Shown: piece by piece, positions 1 through 8,712 of the stretch | Numbering within the stretch: position 1 is the stretch's first letter | Layout: each line of letters opens with the position of its first letter | DNA from: Thalassobacterium maritimum | Lineage (GTDB): Bacteria > Verrucomicrobiota > Verrucomicrobiia > Opitutales > Coraliomargaritaceae | Assembly (NCBI RefSeq): GCF_031127805.1 | Contig: NZ_JARXHW010000002.1 | Span: 62,001 to 126,000 of the forward strand | Direction: 5' to 3' | DNA: 64,000 nt | Program-made: the position numbers and the translations under genes | The notes under the pieces: model-generated | Databases searched by the model: none | What the model was told of the DNA's origin: nothing | Seen by the model: the letters and a program-made list of their open reading frames with translations, nothing else

Positions 1-116
1 TCTAGCTCCCAAATGTCCTTGCGCATGAGTGCTTGAGCACGCGCGGTGTAAGATTTGACTTGTTCGAGCCTATTACGGGCTTTGTCTGCGATCGATTTTT
101 GGTCTTTGCTTTGCAA
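1..116 (-). CDS. Possible partial ORF running off the left edge
   Basis: Reading the minus strand just past the stop of the neighbouring membrane-protein gene gives an open frame to the window edge. It encodes a charged helical stretch (contains SIADKARNRLEQVKSYTARA). It lies in the same frame as the upstream gene, directly after its TAA, and has no ATG; the first usable codon is a TTG at 116. It may be a separate TTG-started gene, or the continuation of the upstream ORF after a stop mutation. The product is not recognised. Confidence 0.3.
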   Translation of the reverse strand, partial: MQSKDQKSIADKARNRLEQVKSYTARAQALMRKDIWEL

Positions 117-137
117 AACTGATTGTAGATAAATGGC

Positions 138-941
138 TTAGCTGTTGACTATATTCATTACAATGCTGTCGAAGAACCCATCAAACCGGCCATTCAGTGC
201 CAGATAGGCGAGGTAGGCATTGCCGCCCACTCCAAGTATAAATGCGGGAATCATGGTGTTCAAGCTTTGCGAGATCGTGGCAAGAAAGATGCCGATGCCT
301 GCGGCGGCCGTGAGCCCCATTATGAGCGGGTCGCCTAGCGCCCAGCCCACATACAAGCCGAAGCCTAGTGTTAACATGGCTCGTCCACGTGCGACTTGAA
401 ATGCTTCCGTCACAGACAGATATAGGAGTAGCCCCAGGATTAAGTCGAAAATCGCGATTAAAACTGTGGGGTAGTTTAAGATACTGGCGACCCCGTTCTC
501 GCTGAATGCGGCTTGAAATTGAGGAACGAGTGGTAAAACCATGAAAAGCGCAGAAAATACCAGCATCAATCCTAGGCCGGAGGAGGAAATATTGGCTGCA
601 ATTTCGAAACTCTTTTTTTTACGTGATAGTTTGCGTTTTTCTGCTGTATCGCCTTCGGCTGCGGCGAGCATCGACTCTACGTCCAATGCGGGTGGAGTGC
701 GCGCGTTCGATGTGTTTTTCTTGGCCTCATCGACTCTCAGTGTGAGTTTTTCTCTTTCTGGGAAAACCTGAGCGGCCAGTTCTTCATTCAAGGCCAACGG
801 CGTCCACTCTTCTTTATTTTCGTCGTAATAAAGCGTGTTGGGGCTGACTTGACCTGCTTCAGCAAGCGTGAGCAGCTTTGAGATGTCGAAGGGTCCACGG
901 GACTCGTCTTGCTCGGGTGTTCTGATGTAGTAGTCGGGCAT
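138..941 (-). CDS. GYF_2 (DUF4339)-domain membrane protein
   Basis: The product has 267 residues if the internal ATG at 941 is used. I prefer this start because the extra 20 residues of the longer form (from 1001) precede the first recognisable domain. Residues 1-55 resemble the GYF_2/DUF4339 fold seen at the N terminus of many bacterial membrane proteins (YYIRTPEQ, RGPF, a tryptophan in EEWTPL). A charged linker follows, then four hydrophobic segments in about residues 115-262. GYF-like domains usually bind proline-rich peptides; the partner and role here are unknown. A perfect 20-bp palindrome lies about 60 bp upstream. Confidence 0.75.
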   Translation of the reverse strand: MPDYYIRTPEQDESRGPFDISKLLTLAEAGQVSPNTLYYDENKEEWTPLALNEELAAQVFPEREKLTLRVDEAKKNTSNARTPPALDVESMLAAAEGDTAEKRKLSRKKKSFEIAANISSSGLGLMLVFSALFMVLPLVPQFQAAFSENGVASILNYPTVLIAIFDLILGLLLYLSVTEAFQVARGRAMLTLGFGLYVGWALGDPLIMGLTAAAGIGIFLATISQSLNTMIPAFILGVGGNAYLAYLALNGRFDGFFDSIVMNIVNS

Positions 942-1002
942 ATTTCGTTTGTGATAATCGACGCTTATGCTTGAGACTAGGCCATTGTCGCTTATTTTCA
1001 CA

Positions 1003-1022
1003 AGCGCAAACGAGTTTGCGCT
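1003..1022. promoter_or_regulatory. Perfect 20-bp palindrome (9-2-9)
   Basis: AGCGCAAAC-GA-GTTTGCGCT is a perfect inverted repeat between the divergent DUF4339 and glycosyltransferase genes. There is no T-tract on either side, so an operator is more likely than a terminator. The binding protein is unknown. Confidence 0.5.
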
Positions 1023-1169
1023 GTTGAGCTTTGATGCTTTTTACAAGCTTATCACTCGACTTTTAGCCTAAGCTAACGTATTGTCGCTTTAATCTAAAAT
1101 AAGGTAAAAACTTATGTTTGCTGAAGTTTTGGCTGGATAGGTGCTAGGTTGACTGGCTCATTAAGATAT

Positions 1170-2408
1170 GTGAGAATACTTGTATTAACATCCGTTTATC
1201 CGCCCTTGGGCTATAGTGGACACGATGAGCGCTGTAGACAGACCGTGGGAGCTCTGGTGCGCCAAGGGCATCAGATGCAGGTGTTGACGTCAAATTATCG
1301 CTTGCCTCCGATGGGGGTGCCAGGAGAAAAGGGTGTTTTTCGAGAGCTTCGTCTGTATCCGAACGCTTTTGAAGACTCGAAGCTTGGAACGTCTTACGCG
1401 GCAACCTATGCACACGAAAGAGTGAATGCAGAGGCGCTTGATTACCGTGTGCGTCGTTTTGAGCCTGATGTGGTCTACATTTGGAATATGCGTGAGCTCT
1501 CGAAGTCTTTGCTGTTTCGTTTGCAAAAAAAAGGTGTTCGGATCGTCTATGATTTGCATATGGACTGGTTGTTGCCGGAGAGCTTTAATCGAGATCCTTG
1601 GTATCGCTGGTGGCGCGCTAATCCGAGCCTGCAATCTAAGTTGTATCGCGGTTTTATGCACTGTATTGGTAAGGCCCGACGCGCCTTGGGGATGATGCCT
1701 ATCGGTGAAGCGCACGAGTTGAACTTGGAGGGGAGTTATGTCGCGAGTTGTTGGCTCCGTGATCAATTAACCGATGCAGGCATGACTCAGGTCGAATCTT
1801 TACCGGTTATTTATCCTGGGACTGATGTCAGAATATTGAAGCCTAAAGAACGTTACGTGAGGCGCCGTCGTTTTATGTGGGCTGGACGATTAACAGAGGC
1901 CAAAGGCGCGGATATTGCCGTGGCTGCGGTGGGCCTCTTAAAGCAGCGCGGAGTTTATGTGTCGCTCGACCTATTTGCACTGGGCGAGCCCAGTGAGCGC
2001 AAGGCCAAGCGCAAGCGAATTGAGACGGCTGGCCTAATCGATCAGGTTACTATGCGTGGGATTCGTCCGGGCGAATTGTTCGAACACTATGAGTTTTACG
2101 ACGCATTGCTTTATACGAGCCGGTATGGGGAAGCTTTTTCTATGACTGTGCTGGAAGCAATGCTATCGAAGCTTCCATGTCTTGTGGCCGATGTCGGCGG
2201 TAACTCGGAAATACTAGAGCACGCGCATGATGCCTTGATGTTTGAGGCTGGTAGCGCTCAAGCTTTAGCAGATCGAATGCTTGAGTTTGTGAATCGTCAA
2301 GATATGGGGGCCGAACTTGCTGAGAACTCTATTGAAAGATTGCAAGCGGAGCGCTCGATTGACACATTCTGCGAAAAAATCACTCCTCTTCTCTCTGAGC
2401 ACTCGTAG
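1170..2408 (+). CDS. Glycosyltransferase family 4 (GT-B fold)
   Basis: The product has 412 residues and probably transfers a sugar from a nucleotide donor to a surface glycan or lipid; the acceptor is unknown. The GTG at 1170 is chosen because it gives the usual GT4 opening MRILVLTSVYPP; a TTG at 1149 would add seven residues. The N-terminal half has the Rossmann-like acceptor domain. The C-terminal half has the GT4 donor signature: GRLTEAKG near residue 242, then the EAFSMTVLEAMLSKLPCLV stretch with the E-x7-E pattern, and VGGNSEIL. An Hpt gene follows 26 bp downstream and may be co-transcribed. Confidence 0.88.
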   Translation: MRILVLTSVYPPLGYSGHDERCRQTVGALVRQGHQMQVLTSNYRLPPMGVPGEKGVFRELRLYPNAFEDSKLGTSYAATYAHERVNAEALDYRVRRFEPDVVYIWNMRELSKSLLFRLQKKGVRIVYDLHMDWLLPESFNRDPWYRWWRANPSLQSKLYRGFMHCIGKARRALGMMPIGEAHELNLEGSYVASCWLRDQLTDAGMTQVESLPVIYPGTDVRILKPKERYVRRRRFMWAGRLTEAKGADIAVAAVGLLKQRGVYVSLDLFALGEPSERKAKRKRIETAGLIDQVTMRGIRPGELFEHYEFYDALLYTSRYGEAFSMTVLEAMLSKLPCLVADVGGNSEILEHAHDALMFEAGSAQALADRMLEFVNRQDMGAELAENSIERLQAERSIDTFCEKITPLLSEHS

Positions 2409-2434
2409 CTCGCCTAGCTGGATTCAACAATAAG

Positions 2435-2833
2435 ATGCCCGAAGCACCATACATTAAACACGTAAAATACGACGAGAACAGCCCGATCATTGATCGTGAG
2501 CAGCTAGATATGCTTGTTGTCAGCGATGGGGGGGAGGACGATCTTGAGTTGGCAGGCGAGTTGTTTGAACTTTTTGCCAATGAAAGTGCAGCTAAGTTGG
2601 ATGCGCTACCTGAGGTTTGCTCGCAGGGCGATGCGAATCAATTACGTAACATTGTGCATTTCGTTGCCGGCAGCGCGGGCAATTTGGGGCTTGCTCGTCT
2701 CTCCGCCTTTTATCGAGGTATTGAGCAAGCAATCGACGAGCAGCGCCTGACGGATCTATCTGAAGTCGAGGCCCCCATTCGCTACGAGTTCGAGATTGCG
2801 CGCGATGCGTTTCGAACGAATTTTAACTTGTAG
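2435..2833 (+). CDS. Orphan Hpt phosphotransfer protein
   Basis: This 132-residue protein is a stand-alone histidine phosphotransfer domain that would pass phosphoryl groups between a hybrid kinase and a response regulator. The signature is IVHFVAGSAGNLGL, with His75 as the predicted phospho-acceptor, followed by helix residues typical of Hpt four-helix bundles. No kinase or regulator is adjacent. A hybrid kinase lacking an Hpt domain lies at the other end of the window (58.7-61.3 kb), but any link is a guess. It starts 26 bp after the glycosyltransferase. Confidence 0.8.
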   Translation: MPEAPYIKHVKYDENSPIIDREQLDMLVVSDGGEDDLELAGELFELFANESAAKLDALPEVCSQGDANQLRNIVHFVAGSAGNLGLARLSAFYRGIEQAIDEQRLTDLSEVEAPIRYEFEIARDAFRTNFNL

Positions 2834-2856
2834 CCGAGCTCGATTTCAGTCGACCA

Positions 2857-3003
2857 TCAGTCGATGTCGGGCGTCTCTTGCTCGAAGCCATGGATGTGTT
2901 CGGTCTCTTCGGGAGTCGTCATGACTTTGAAGATGCACCAAAAGAGTAGGGCGCTGACAGAGCCCACGGAGAGTAGCATAATGATCCAGCCTGCGGTTGT
3001 CAT
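2857..3003 (-). CDS. Small single-TM partner of the NSS symporter
   Basis: A 48-residue protein begins three bases after the stop of the sodium symporter gene on the same strand. It has one hydrophobic helix (about residues 5-27, GWIIMLLSVGSVSALLFWCI) and a short acidic tail. Tiny single-helix genes next to NSS/SNF transporters are known, for example MetS, which is needed with MetP in Corynebacterium. The spacing and topology fit such an accessory subunit. I see the gene and its coupling; its function is inferred. It was too short for the ORF search. Confidence 0.75.
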   Translation of the reverse strand: MTTAGWIIMLLSVGSVSALLFWCIFKVMTTPEETEHIHGFEQETPDID

Positions 3004-3006
3004 AGT

Positions 3007-4725
3007 CTATTGTTTCTTGTTGAGGTTTTTATAATCGGGGTTGATAGCGGTGATCAGGGTGAACAGGCCTGCCACCAGCAGAATGAGGCCTACGCTTAAG
3101 CGAGCCACCGTGTTGGGTTCAATAAATAGGTCGACGACATAGTTGCTGTAATGTGTTTCGCCAGTGCTGAGATTGATGCCGAAGATATTGGCCGCCATCC
3201 AGAGCCCAAAGATGATTAATAGGAGGGCTGGGCTGATATACTTCATCACGAAGCTGAAAAAGCGCGGAATGCGAATAGCCGCCCCTTGCTTTGCAAAGTC
3301 CAGGCCTTTGTCCGCGCCGAGCACCCAGCCAAAGATGATGATTTGAAAGGTGGACAGCACAAAGATCAGGAAAGTGCCAATCCAGAAGTCGAGCGTGTCG
3401 AGAGCTTTTACATCCTTGCTGAAGTAGACCACAAATCCGCAGCCGATTGCGGTGATTAGGCCCAGCAGCGCCACCGATTGCTTGCGATTGATTTTCATCG
3501 CCTCCTCCAGGAAGGCGATGCCAGGCTGTAGCATCGAGAGTGAGCTGGTGACCGCGGCTAAGAACAACAGAAAGAAAAACAAGAAACCAAACATTTCGCC
3601 GAAGGCCATGTTGGCAAAGACCATGGGTAACACATTGAAGCCTAGCCCGAAGGTGCCCATGCCGGCGACACCGGCCACGCCCAGGAAGGTCACAGCCGCG
3701 GGCAACGTGATCAGGCCCCCCAGCGCGACTTCGCAAAACTCGTTGGCACTGGTGGCGGCCAATCCGCTCAGCACGACATCATCGTTTTTCGACATGTAGC
3801 TGGAGTAGGTGATGATCACGCCAAAGCCCACCGAGAGTGAAAAGAAGATTTGCCCGGCCGCCGCCAGCCACAGTTGTGGGTTGAGTAATTGTTGGCGCAT
3901 TGAAATATGGCGCACGCGCATGGTATCGCTATTGGCCGCAGCGGCGTTCACCGCGGCCAAGCGCTGCTCGTCAACGACCTCGCGGTCGACGACCCAAGTG
4001 CCCGTCTCATCCTTCAGCTCAACCACATGTTTGACCGGATTCCACATGAAGCCGAGGCCATTACTCACATTGCGAGCAGGCTGCTCGAGATCGGGGGTGC
4101 CCAGTGTCAGCACTCGCAGCAAAATGATGAACGCGATCACCACGAGCGTTGGCATCGCATATTTACAGAACAGCTCGATGCCCCTCGAGATGCCGCGATA
4201 GATTAATACGAAGTTTAGAATAAACACCAGTAGCAGATAGAAGCCGACTTGTTGCAGGCCAAAGCCCATGGCGCTCCCGTCCGCGCCGATTCCTATGAAA
4301 TTGCCCCAGAACTCTCCTGATTGCTCCACACTGGTAAAGTCCATGTTTCCTGTCAGGAAATTGACCGCATAGCCGAGGCACCAGGCCTCGATGTAGACGT
4401 AATACATATAAATGATGACCGGGATCAACACCCCGATCACCCCGATGTATTTAAAGGCAGGCCTACGTGTGATATAGTTGAAAATGCCGGGACATGAGTT
4501 AAAGCCCGCTTGCCCGCCGTGACGCCCCATGATCCATTCAGCCCAGCAGATCGGCAGCCCGATCAGTAGAAAGGATATGAAATAGGCCAGCATAAAGGCA
4601 CCGCCGCCATATTCTGCAGCTTGTCCAGGGAAGCGCAGGAAGTTGCCTAAGCCCACTGCGCTTCCGGCGACGGCTAAAATAACGCCGAGTCGAGAGTTCC
4701 ATGATTCTTTGATTCGTTTAACCAT
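3007..4725 (-). CDS. Sodium-dependent transporter, NSS/SNF (SLC6/LeuT) family
   Basis: The 572-residue protein should be an inner-membrane Na+-coupled symporter for an amino acid or similar small solute. The N terminus carries the family signature in TM1 (AVAGSAVGLGNFLRFP) with the unwound GLGN segment, then about 11-12 hydrophobic segments. A roughly 50-residue hydrophilic insertion before TM6 (VKHVVELKDETGTW...) is longer than in LeuT. The ATG at 4725 is preferred over an upstream TTG at 4740. The 48-residue gene downstream is probably its small subunit. Substrate cannot be assigned. Confidence 0.9.
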   Translation of the reverse strand: MVKRIKESWNSRLGVILAVAGSAVGLGNFLRFPGQAAEYGGGAFMLAYFISFLLIGLPICWAEWIMGRHGGQAGFNSCPGIFNYITRRPAFKYIGVIGVLIPVIIYMYYVYIEAWCLGYAVNFLTGNMDFTSVEQSGEFWGNFIGIGADGSAMGFGLQQVGFYLLLVFILNFVLIYRGISRGIELFCKYAMPTLVVIAFIILLRVLTLGTPDLEQPARNVSNGLGFMWNPVKHVVELKDETGTWVVDREVVDEQRLAAVNAAAANSDTMRVRHISMRQQLLNPQLWLAAAGQIFFSLSVGFGVIITYSSYMSKNDDVVLSGLAATSANEFCEVALGGLITLPAAVTFLGVAGVAGMGTFGLGFNVLPMVFANMAFGEMFGFLFFFLLFLAAVTSSLSMLQPGIAFLEEAMKINRKQSVALLGLITAIGCGFVVYFSKDVKALDTLDFWIGTFLIFVLSTFQIIIFGWVLGADKGLDFAKQGAAIRIPRFFSFVMKYISPALLLIIFGLWMAANIFGINLSTGETHYSNYVVDLFIEPNTVARLSVGLILLVAGLFTLITAINPDYKNLNKKQ

Positions 4726-4867
4726 CGTAATTAGTATCAAGCATTCGGAGCAGTTCCGGTGCCAGAAAAAAATAGCGTACTGACTCGCTTCGTGCCCGTT
4801 CCGTGCTTGCTGAAAAAATCCAAGCTATCGGAGTGACTTTACGTGGAGGGGGCTTTTAGATCGGTAG

Positions 4868-5980
4868 ATGTCTTTGATTGATCGCTATGTTTTAAAAGAA
4901 TGGCTTGTCGGTTTCACGCTCACCATGGGCGTGATTATTGGTATCCTGATTCTACAGAACATGTATGACTCGCTGCCCGATTTGCTCGATACCAACGCCA
5001 GCTTTAAGCAGATACTCTTTTATTACAGCCTCGCGCTGCCGACCTATCTGCCTGCGATTTTGCCCATTGCCTTGCTGGTCTCGCTGCTTTTCACCCTTGG
5101 CACTTTACACCGCAATAATGAGATTATCGCTATGCGCGCATCCGGGGCGAGCCTGCTACGTGTCAGCCGTTCACTCTGGGGCGCTGGCTTGTTGCTCACG
5201 ATGTTACTGCTGTATTTGACGGCATATGTCATTCCGAAATCGGTGGAGCAGTCGCGCACCTTTTTTGATAATCTTGAGTTTGCCGCCGATGAGGCGGAGC
5301 GGGACGCGCGCGAGGTGGGGCTGATTTATAATCTCGGCTTCGATAATCGCAAAGATGGGCGGCTGTGGATTATGAACCGCTTCAGCGAGCGCGCATGGCT
5401 CGGCCTAGGAGTCAACGTGCATACTCGCGATCCATCCGGGCAAGAGTTGAGTCGTATCTCTGCCAGCGAGGCCTATTTTGATAATACGCAGGGCAGTTGG
5501 GTCTTTATCAATGGGCGCGAGTTACTACTCGACCCCGAAACTGGCGATCCGCTGCGAGCACTTACCTTTAAAGAAAAGAAATTTGAGGACTTCGACGAAG
5601 ACCCCACCTTGATGCTCGCCTTGCATAAAGAGCCCAAGGAGCTTTCTTTAAACGAGTTGCGGCGTATCATTAATACGGTCACGCCTGAGGAAAATCCTTC
5701 GGTACGTGCTTACTTGGTGCAGTATTACTCCTTGTTAGCGGCTCCCTTCAGTTGTCTCGTCGTGGTGGGGATCGCAGTGCCCTTTGCTGTGGCAGGCGTC
5801 CGTACCAATCCTATGATTGGCGTTTCCAAAGCGATGGGCTTCTTTGTCATTTTTTATCTATTGATCAGCATCGCGTCCATTCTGGGCGAGCGGCAGATCA
5901 TATCCGCGATGCTGGCTGCCTGGCTGCCCAACCTAGTGATGCTGGCGATGTCGGCACGACTGTTTGCCAAGGCTCGATAA
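4868..5980 (+). CDS. LptF/LptG-family permease (YjgP/YjgQ)
   Basis: The product has 370 residues. LptF and LptG form the transmembrane part of the LptB2FG ABC transporter that extracts LPS from the inner membrane. The protein opens with the typical SLIDRYVLKEWLVGFTLTMG segment. TM helices lie near residues 15-35, 55-80 and 98-120, then a periplasmic beta-jellyroll (about 130-265) and three C-terminal TM helices. Only one of the two permeases is here, so F versus G is not decided. It is divergent from the NSS symporter and is followed 10 bp later by a methyltransferase gene. Confidence 0.88.
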   Translation: MSLIDRYVLKEWLVGFTLTMGVIIGILILQNMYDSLPDLLDTNASFKQILFYYSLALPTYLPAILPIALLVSLLFTLGTLHRNNEIIAMRASGASLLRVSRSLWGAGLLLTMLLLYLTAYVIPKSVEQSRTFFDNLEFAADEAERDAREVGLIYNLGFDNRKDGRLWIMNRFSERAWLGLGVNVHTRDPSGQELSRISASEAYFDNTQGSWVFINGRELLLDPETGDPLRALTFKEKKFEDFDEDPTLMLALHKEPKELSLNELRRIINTVTPEENPSVRAYLVQYYSLLAAPFSCLVVVGIAVPFAVAGVRTNPMIGVSKAMGFFVIFYLLISIASILGERQIISAMLAAWLPNLVMLAMSARLFAKAR

Positions 5981-5990
5981 TTTCTTTCTT

Positions 5991-7091
5991 ATGGAAAATT
6001 TAACAAGTATTCAACTGTCTGCAGCGCTGCCAAATTTGGGGCACCCATGGGTCGCGCTGGATCAATTGACTGGTCCGCTCCCGACTGCAGCCTGCGTGGC
6101 CACTTTGCTCGATCCATCAGGCCAAGCGCTCGGTAGCGGGCTTTTCGACCCCAGCGATTCGCTTGCGGCATGGCGTCGTTTCAGTCATGCTGAAGGCGCA
6201 CACTTCGATGGAGCCTATATCGCGAGCGCGCTCAACGATGCACTGGCGCGCCGTAGCGATGAGCATTGCCAACGTTTGATTTGTTCCGATGCCGATTATT
6301 TGCCAGGCTTGGAAGTGGAACTTTATGACGGCGTGCTCTGCCTACACTCGACGCATCCCATCGTGGATGCCGAAATGGACGAAATTGTGGAGTCTTTGAA
6401 AGAAGCCTGCGAGCCCAAGGAGATCGTACTATTTCAGGCCGACGGCGTCCGCACTCTGAGTGGTCAAAACTTGAAAGCGCGTTGGATCGAGATCGATGGC
6501 ATCGCCTACCGGATCGACCTACTGAATACGGAGAAGCCGCGCTTTTTCCTCGATCAACGCGAGCAACATGCACTGGTCGGAAGCCTCTGCGAAGGTCGCA
6601 CAGTTCTGGATGCCTACGCGCACAGTGGCGCATTTGCTCTACAAGCCGCCCGCAATGGAGCCGAGCACGTGGTGGCGGTGGACTGCTCCGATATTTGCAT
6701 CAAAGCCATCGGAGCGCAGGCGCAGAAAAACAATTGCTACGTCGAGACCATTGAGGCTGATGTGGCGGCATTTTTAGCGGAGCGCAAACTAGGCGAGCTC
6801 GATGCGATCATTCTAGACCCGCCGCATAGCGAAGCATTCGATGCCGCCGCAGTGGAGGCACTGCACACCCAAGCATTTAACTGCCTGCCCGAAGGCGGCC
6901 TGCTCGCGACTTATTGCCGTTCCACAAAGACCACGGCCGCCGAGTTTGAGGAAACGGTCGCACGCGCTGCGACCGCCGCAGGGCGTGAGGCACGTATCTT
7001 TGCCCGCACGGCACAGCCATTCGATTTTCCCGTGTTGCTGAACTTCCCCGAGAGCCGCTACTTGAAAGGTCTCATCCTTCAGGTTGAGTGA
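5991..7091 (+). CDS. Class I SAM-dependent methyltransferase, RlmI/RlmK-like
   Basis: The 366-residue protein is predicted to methylate RNA, most likely 23S rRNA cytosine, by similarity to YccW/RlmI-type enzymes. Visible motifs: NTEKPRFFLDQREQHALVG before the Rossmann fold, motif I VLDAYAHSGAFALQAA, the acidic D at the end of strand 2 (VVAVDCSD), and motif IV IILDPPHSEAF. The N-terminal 150 residues diverge from the usual PUA domain. The ATG at 5991 avoids overlap with lptF/G; a TTG at 5964 would overlap. RNA specificity is not proven. Confidence 0.8.
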   Translation: MENLTSIQLSAALPNLGHPWVALDQLTGPLPTAACVATLLDPSGQALGSGLFDPSDSLAAWRRFSHAEGAHFDGAYIASALNDALARRSDEHCQRLICSDADYLPGLEVELYDGVLCLHSTHPIVDAEMDEIVESLKEACEPKEIVLFQADGVRTLSGQNLKARWIEIDGIAYRIDLLNTEKPRFFLDQREQHALVGSLCEGRTVLDAYAHSGAFALQAARNGAEHVVAVDCSDICIKAIGAQAQKNNCYVETIEADVAAFLAERKLGELDAIILDPPHSEAFDAAAVEALHTQAFNCLPEGGLLATYCRSTKTTAAEFEETVARAATAAGREARIFARTAQPFDFPVLLNFPESRYLKGLILQVE

Positions 7092-7121
7092 GCGGAGAGT
7101 CTTTAATAACTCCAGACATAA

Positions 7122-7143
7122 CGTCTCCATCGGTGCGGAGACG
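7122..7143. terminator. Weak hairpin after the methyltransferase gene
   Basis: CGTCTCC and GGAGACG form a 7-bp stem around an 8-nt loop in the convergent space between the methyltransferase and protease-like genes. There is no U-tract, so termination is only a possibility. Confidence 0.3.
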
Positions 7144-7251
7144 AGCTTGCGACTTACGCTGAGCGGACAGAGTGAAGTGGTTCCACCATGCATCTATTCT
7201 AGATGAATGCTTTGAAGTTCATTGGCTATGCTTAATTTTTGCGTGCACGCT

Positions 7252-8712
7252 CTAATCGGAGCCTGCTTTGGGGATGTTGTAGTGTTTTAAAATACGTTGC
7301 GTGGCAGCCTCCATGGTGGCTGCGTCGAGGACCATGTGTTTGAGCCCTTGGTCGGGCATGAATTCGATGCGGTGAAACTCGTCTTGGGGCTGGGCAAGTG
7401 CCTGGGTGATGTCTGCGAGTGTGTGGATCGTTTGGCCATTGATGCGGTCGACGATTAGCTGGCGGATACTTTCGTAGCCGTGATTGTAATCGTCGGGAAT
7501 GACGGAAGATAAGATGACTAGGCCGTGTCGCTCGGGGAGCTCTGCCTGGTAACTGTAGTAATCGAGTAGCAGTGGCTTGTTTTTGCCATAGGTTCTGAGG
7601 TAGGGCCCGGTGATCGGCTGGAAGAGCAGGCCGCCCGCGATTAAATATTCGGGGGCTTGATCGTAGAGATGCTCGGGCACGAGGTCTTTCTCGAATTCCG
7701 CACGCGGCAGAATGTAGTCAATCGTGAGTTCTTGATGGTCGCGCCAGATGCGCATGGAGAGAGTCTCGCCGGCATGCTTATCACGCGTCGCAAGTCCGTA
7801 GAGCGAAAGACGTCCGTAGGTCGGGTCGATGTATTTGCCGTCGTTATCGATTTCAAATCCATTGATGGCGAGTAAGACATCGCCTACGTGTAAGGTGTTG
7901 GCCGCGAGTCTGTGGGCGCCGACTTTGGTCACGACGACGCCGATATCGGTGTTTGTCATGCCTTTGGATTGCAGCAGGGCGGGGTTCTTGCCGCTCATTA
8001 CGCTAAAGTCAAAGTGACCGATGCCTAGATCCTGACCGCTAGTTTGTTGTTTGAGCACTGAGGCGATGAAGGGGGCCGGTAGTATGTTGAGCTTGTCGTT
8101 AGAATAGGAGGAGGTGAGACCGACGATTTCGTTGTTGGAGAGAATCACTTCGGCCCAACCAGTGCCGTCCATCTCAGTGGAGGCGGAGAGTGTTAAGTGG
8201 TTTACGTAGCTCATCTTACTTTTGCCTATGGAGAGTCGGACGATTTCGGCGGCGCGCTCTTCGATGCGTCCATTACGCCAGCGGATGATTTGTAACTCGC
8301 CGGACTGCGGAATGTTCTCGGAGAGGCGTGTGGGGCGCATGCCTTCCCAAAATACGGGGTCCTCGACATCGAGGATGGCAATGTTCGCGTAGTAATTGAT
8401 CCACTTGAGATTGGCGGTGTATTGATGCGTGATGCCGCCTTTGCGCACGCGGCAGAGCGTTTGGCCCGAGAAGCCGTCGGCTGTAGTGAGGATCTGATGT
8501 GCTCCGATGACAATGCCGTTTTTACGGCTTTGCTGGCTGCTGGTATTCCAGGGGAGGCGGTAGTTGTAGGCGGTCTTGCTGATTTCGATTTCAACCAGTG
8601 CGGCTGAGCTGTCGAATGCAGGCGCTTGGTGTGTGCGAGTTCGGTTGCTGGCTTGCGCTGCCTGAAGTAACAATAGACTGCAAAAAAGTGTGAGTGCGAT
8701 GTGCTTAATCAT
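7252..8712 (-). CDS. Deg9-type PDZ protein with degenerate protease domain (pseudoprotease)
   Basis: The secreted 486-residue protein matches its upstream neighbour in length and layout: signal peptide (MIKHIALTLFCSLLLLQAA), trypsin-like fold, PDZ, and a second Deg9-type PDZ region with EYLIAGGLLFQPIT and a closing DEFHRIEF. All three catalytic positions are changed. The His site reads ILTTADG (Asp79), the Asp site NIAILDV (Asn110), and the Ser site DGTGWAEV (Thr184). It should therefore be a non-catalytic partner or regulator. The ATG at 8712 overlaps the end of the active protease gene by 8 nt, implying translational coupling. A longer N-terminal reading (to 8853) would bury the signal peptide. 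Confidence 0.82.
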   Translation of the reverse strand: MIKHIALTLFCSLLLLQAAQASNRTRTHQAPAFDSSAALVEIEISKTAYNYRLPWNTSSQQSRKNGIVIGAHQILTTADGFSGQTLCRVRKGGITHQYTANLKWINYYANIAILDVEDPVFWEGMRPTRLSENIPQSGELQIIRWRNGRIEERAAEIVRLSIGKSKMSYVNHLTLSASTEMDGTGWAEVILSNNEIVGLTSSYSNDKLNILPAPFIASVLKQQTSGQDLGIGHFDFSVMSGKNPALLQSKGMTNTDIGVVVTKVGAHRLAANTLHVGDVLLAINGFEIDNDGKYIDPTYGRLSLYGLATRDKHAGETLSMRIWRDHQELTIDYILPRAEFEKDLVPEHLYDQAPEYLIAGGLLFQPITGPYLRTYGKNKPLLLDYYSYQAELPERHGLVILSSVIPDDYNHGYESIRQLIVDRINGQTIHTLADITQALAQPQDEFHRIEFMPDQGLKHMVLDAATMEAATQRILKHYNIPKAGSD

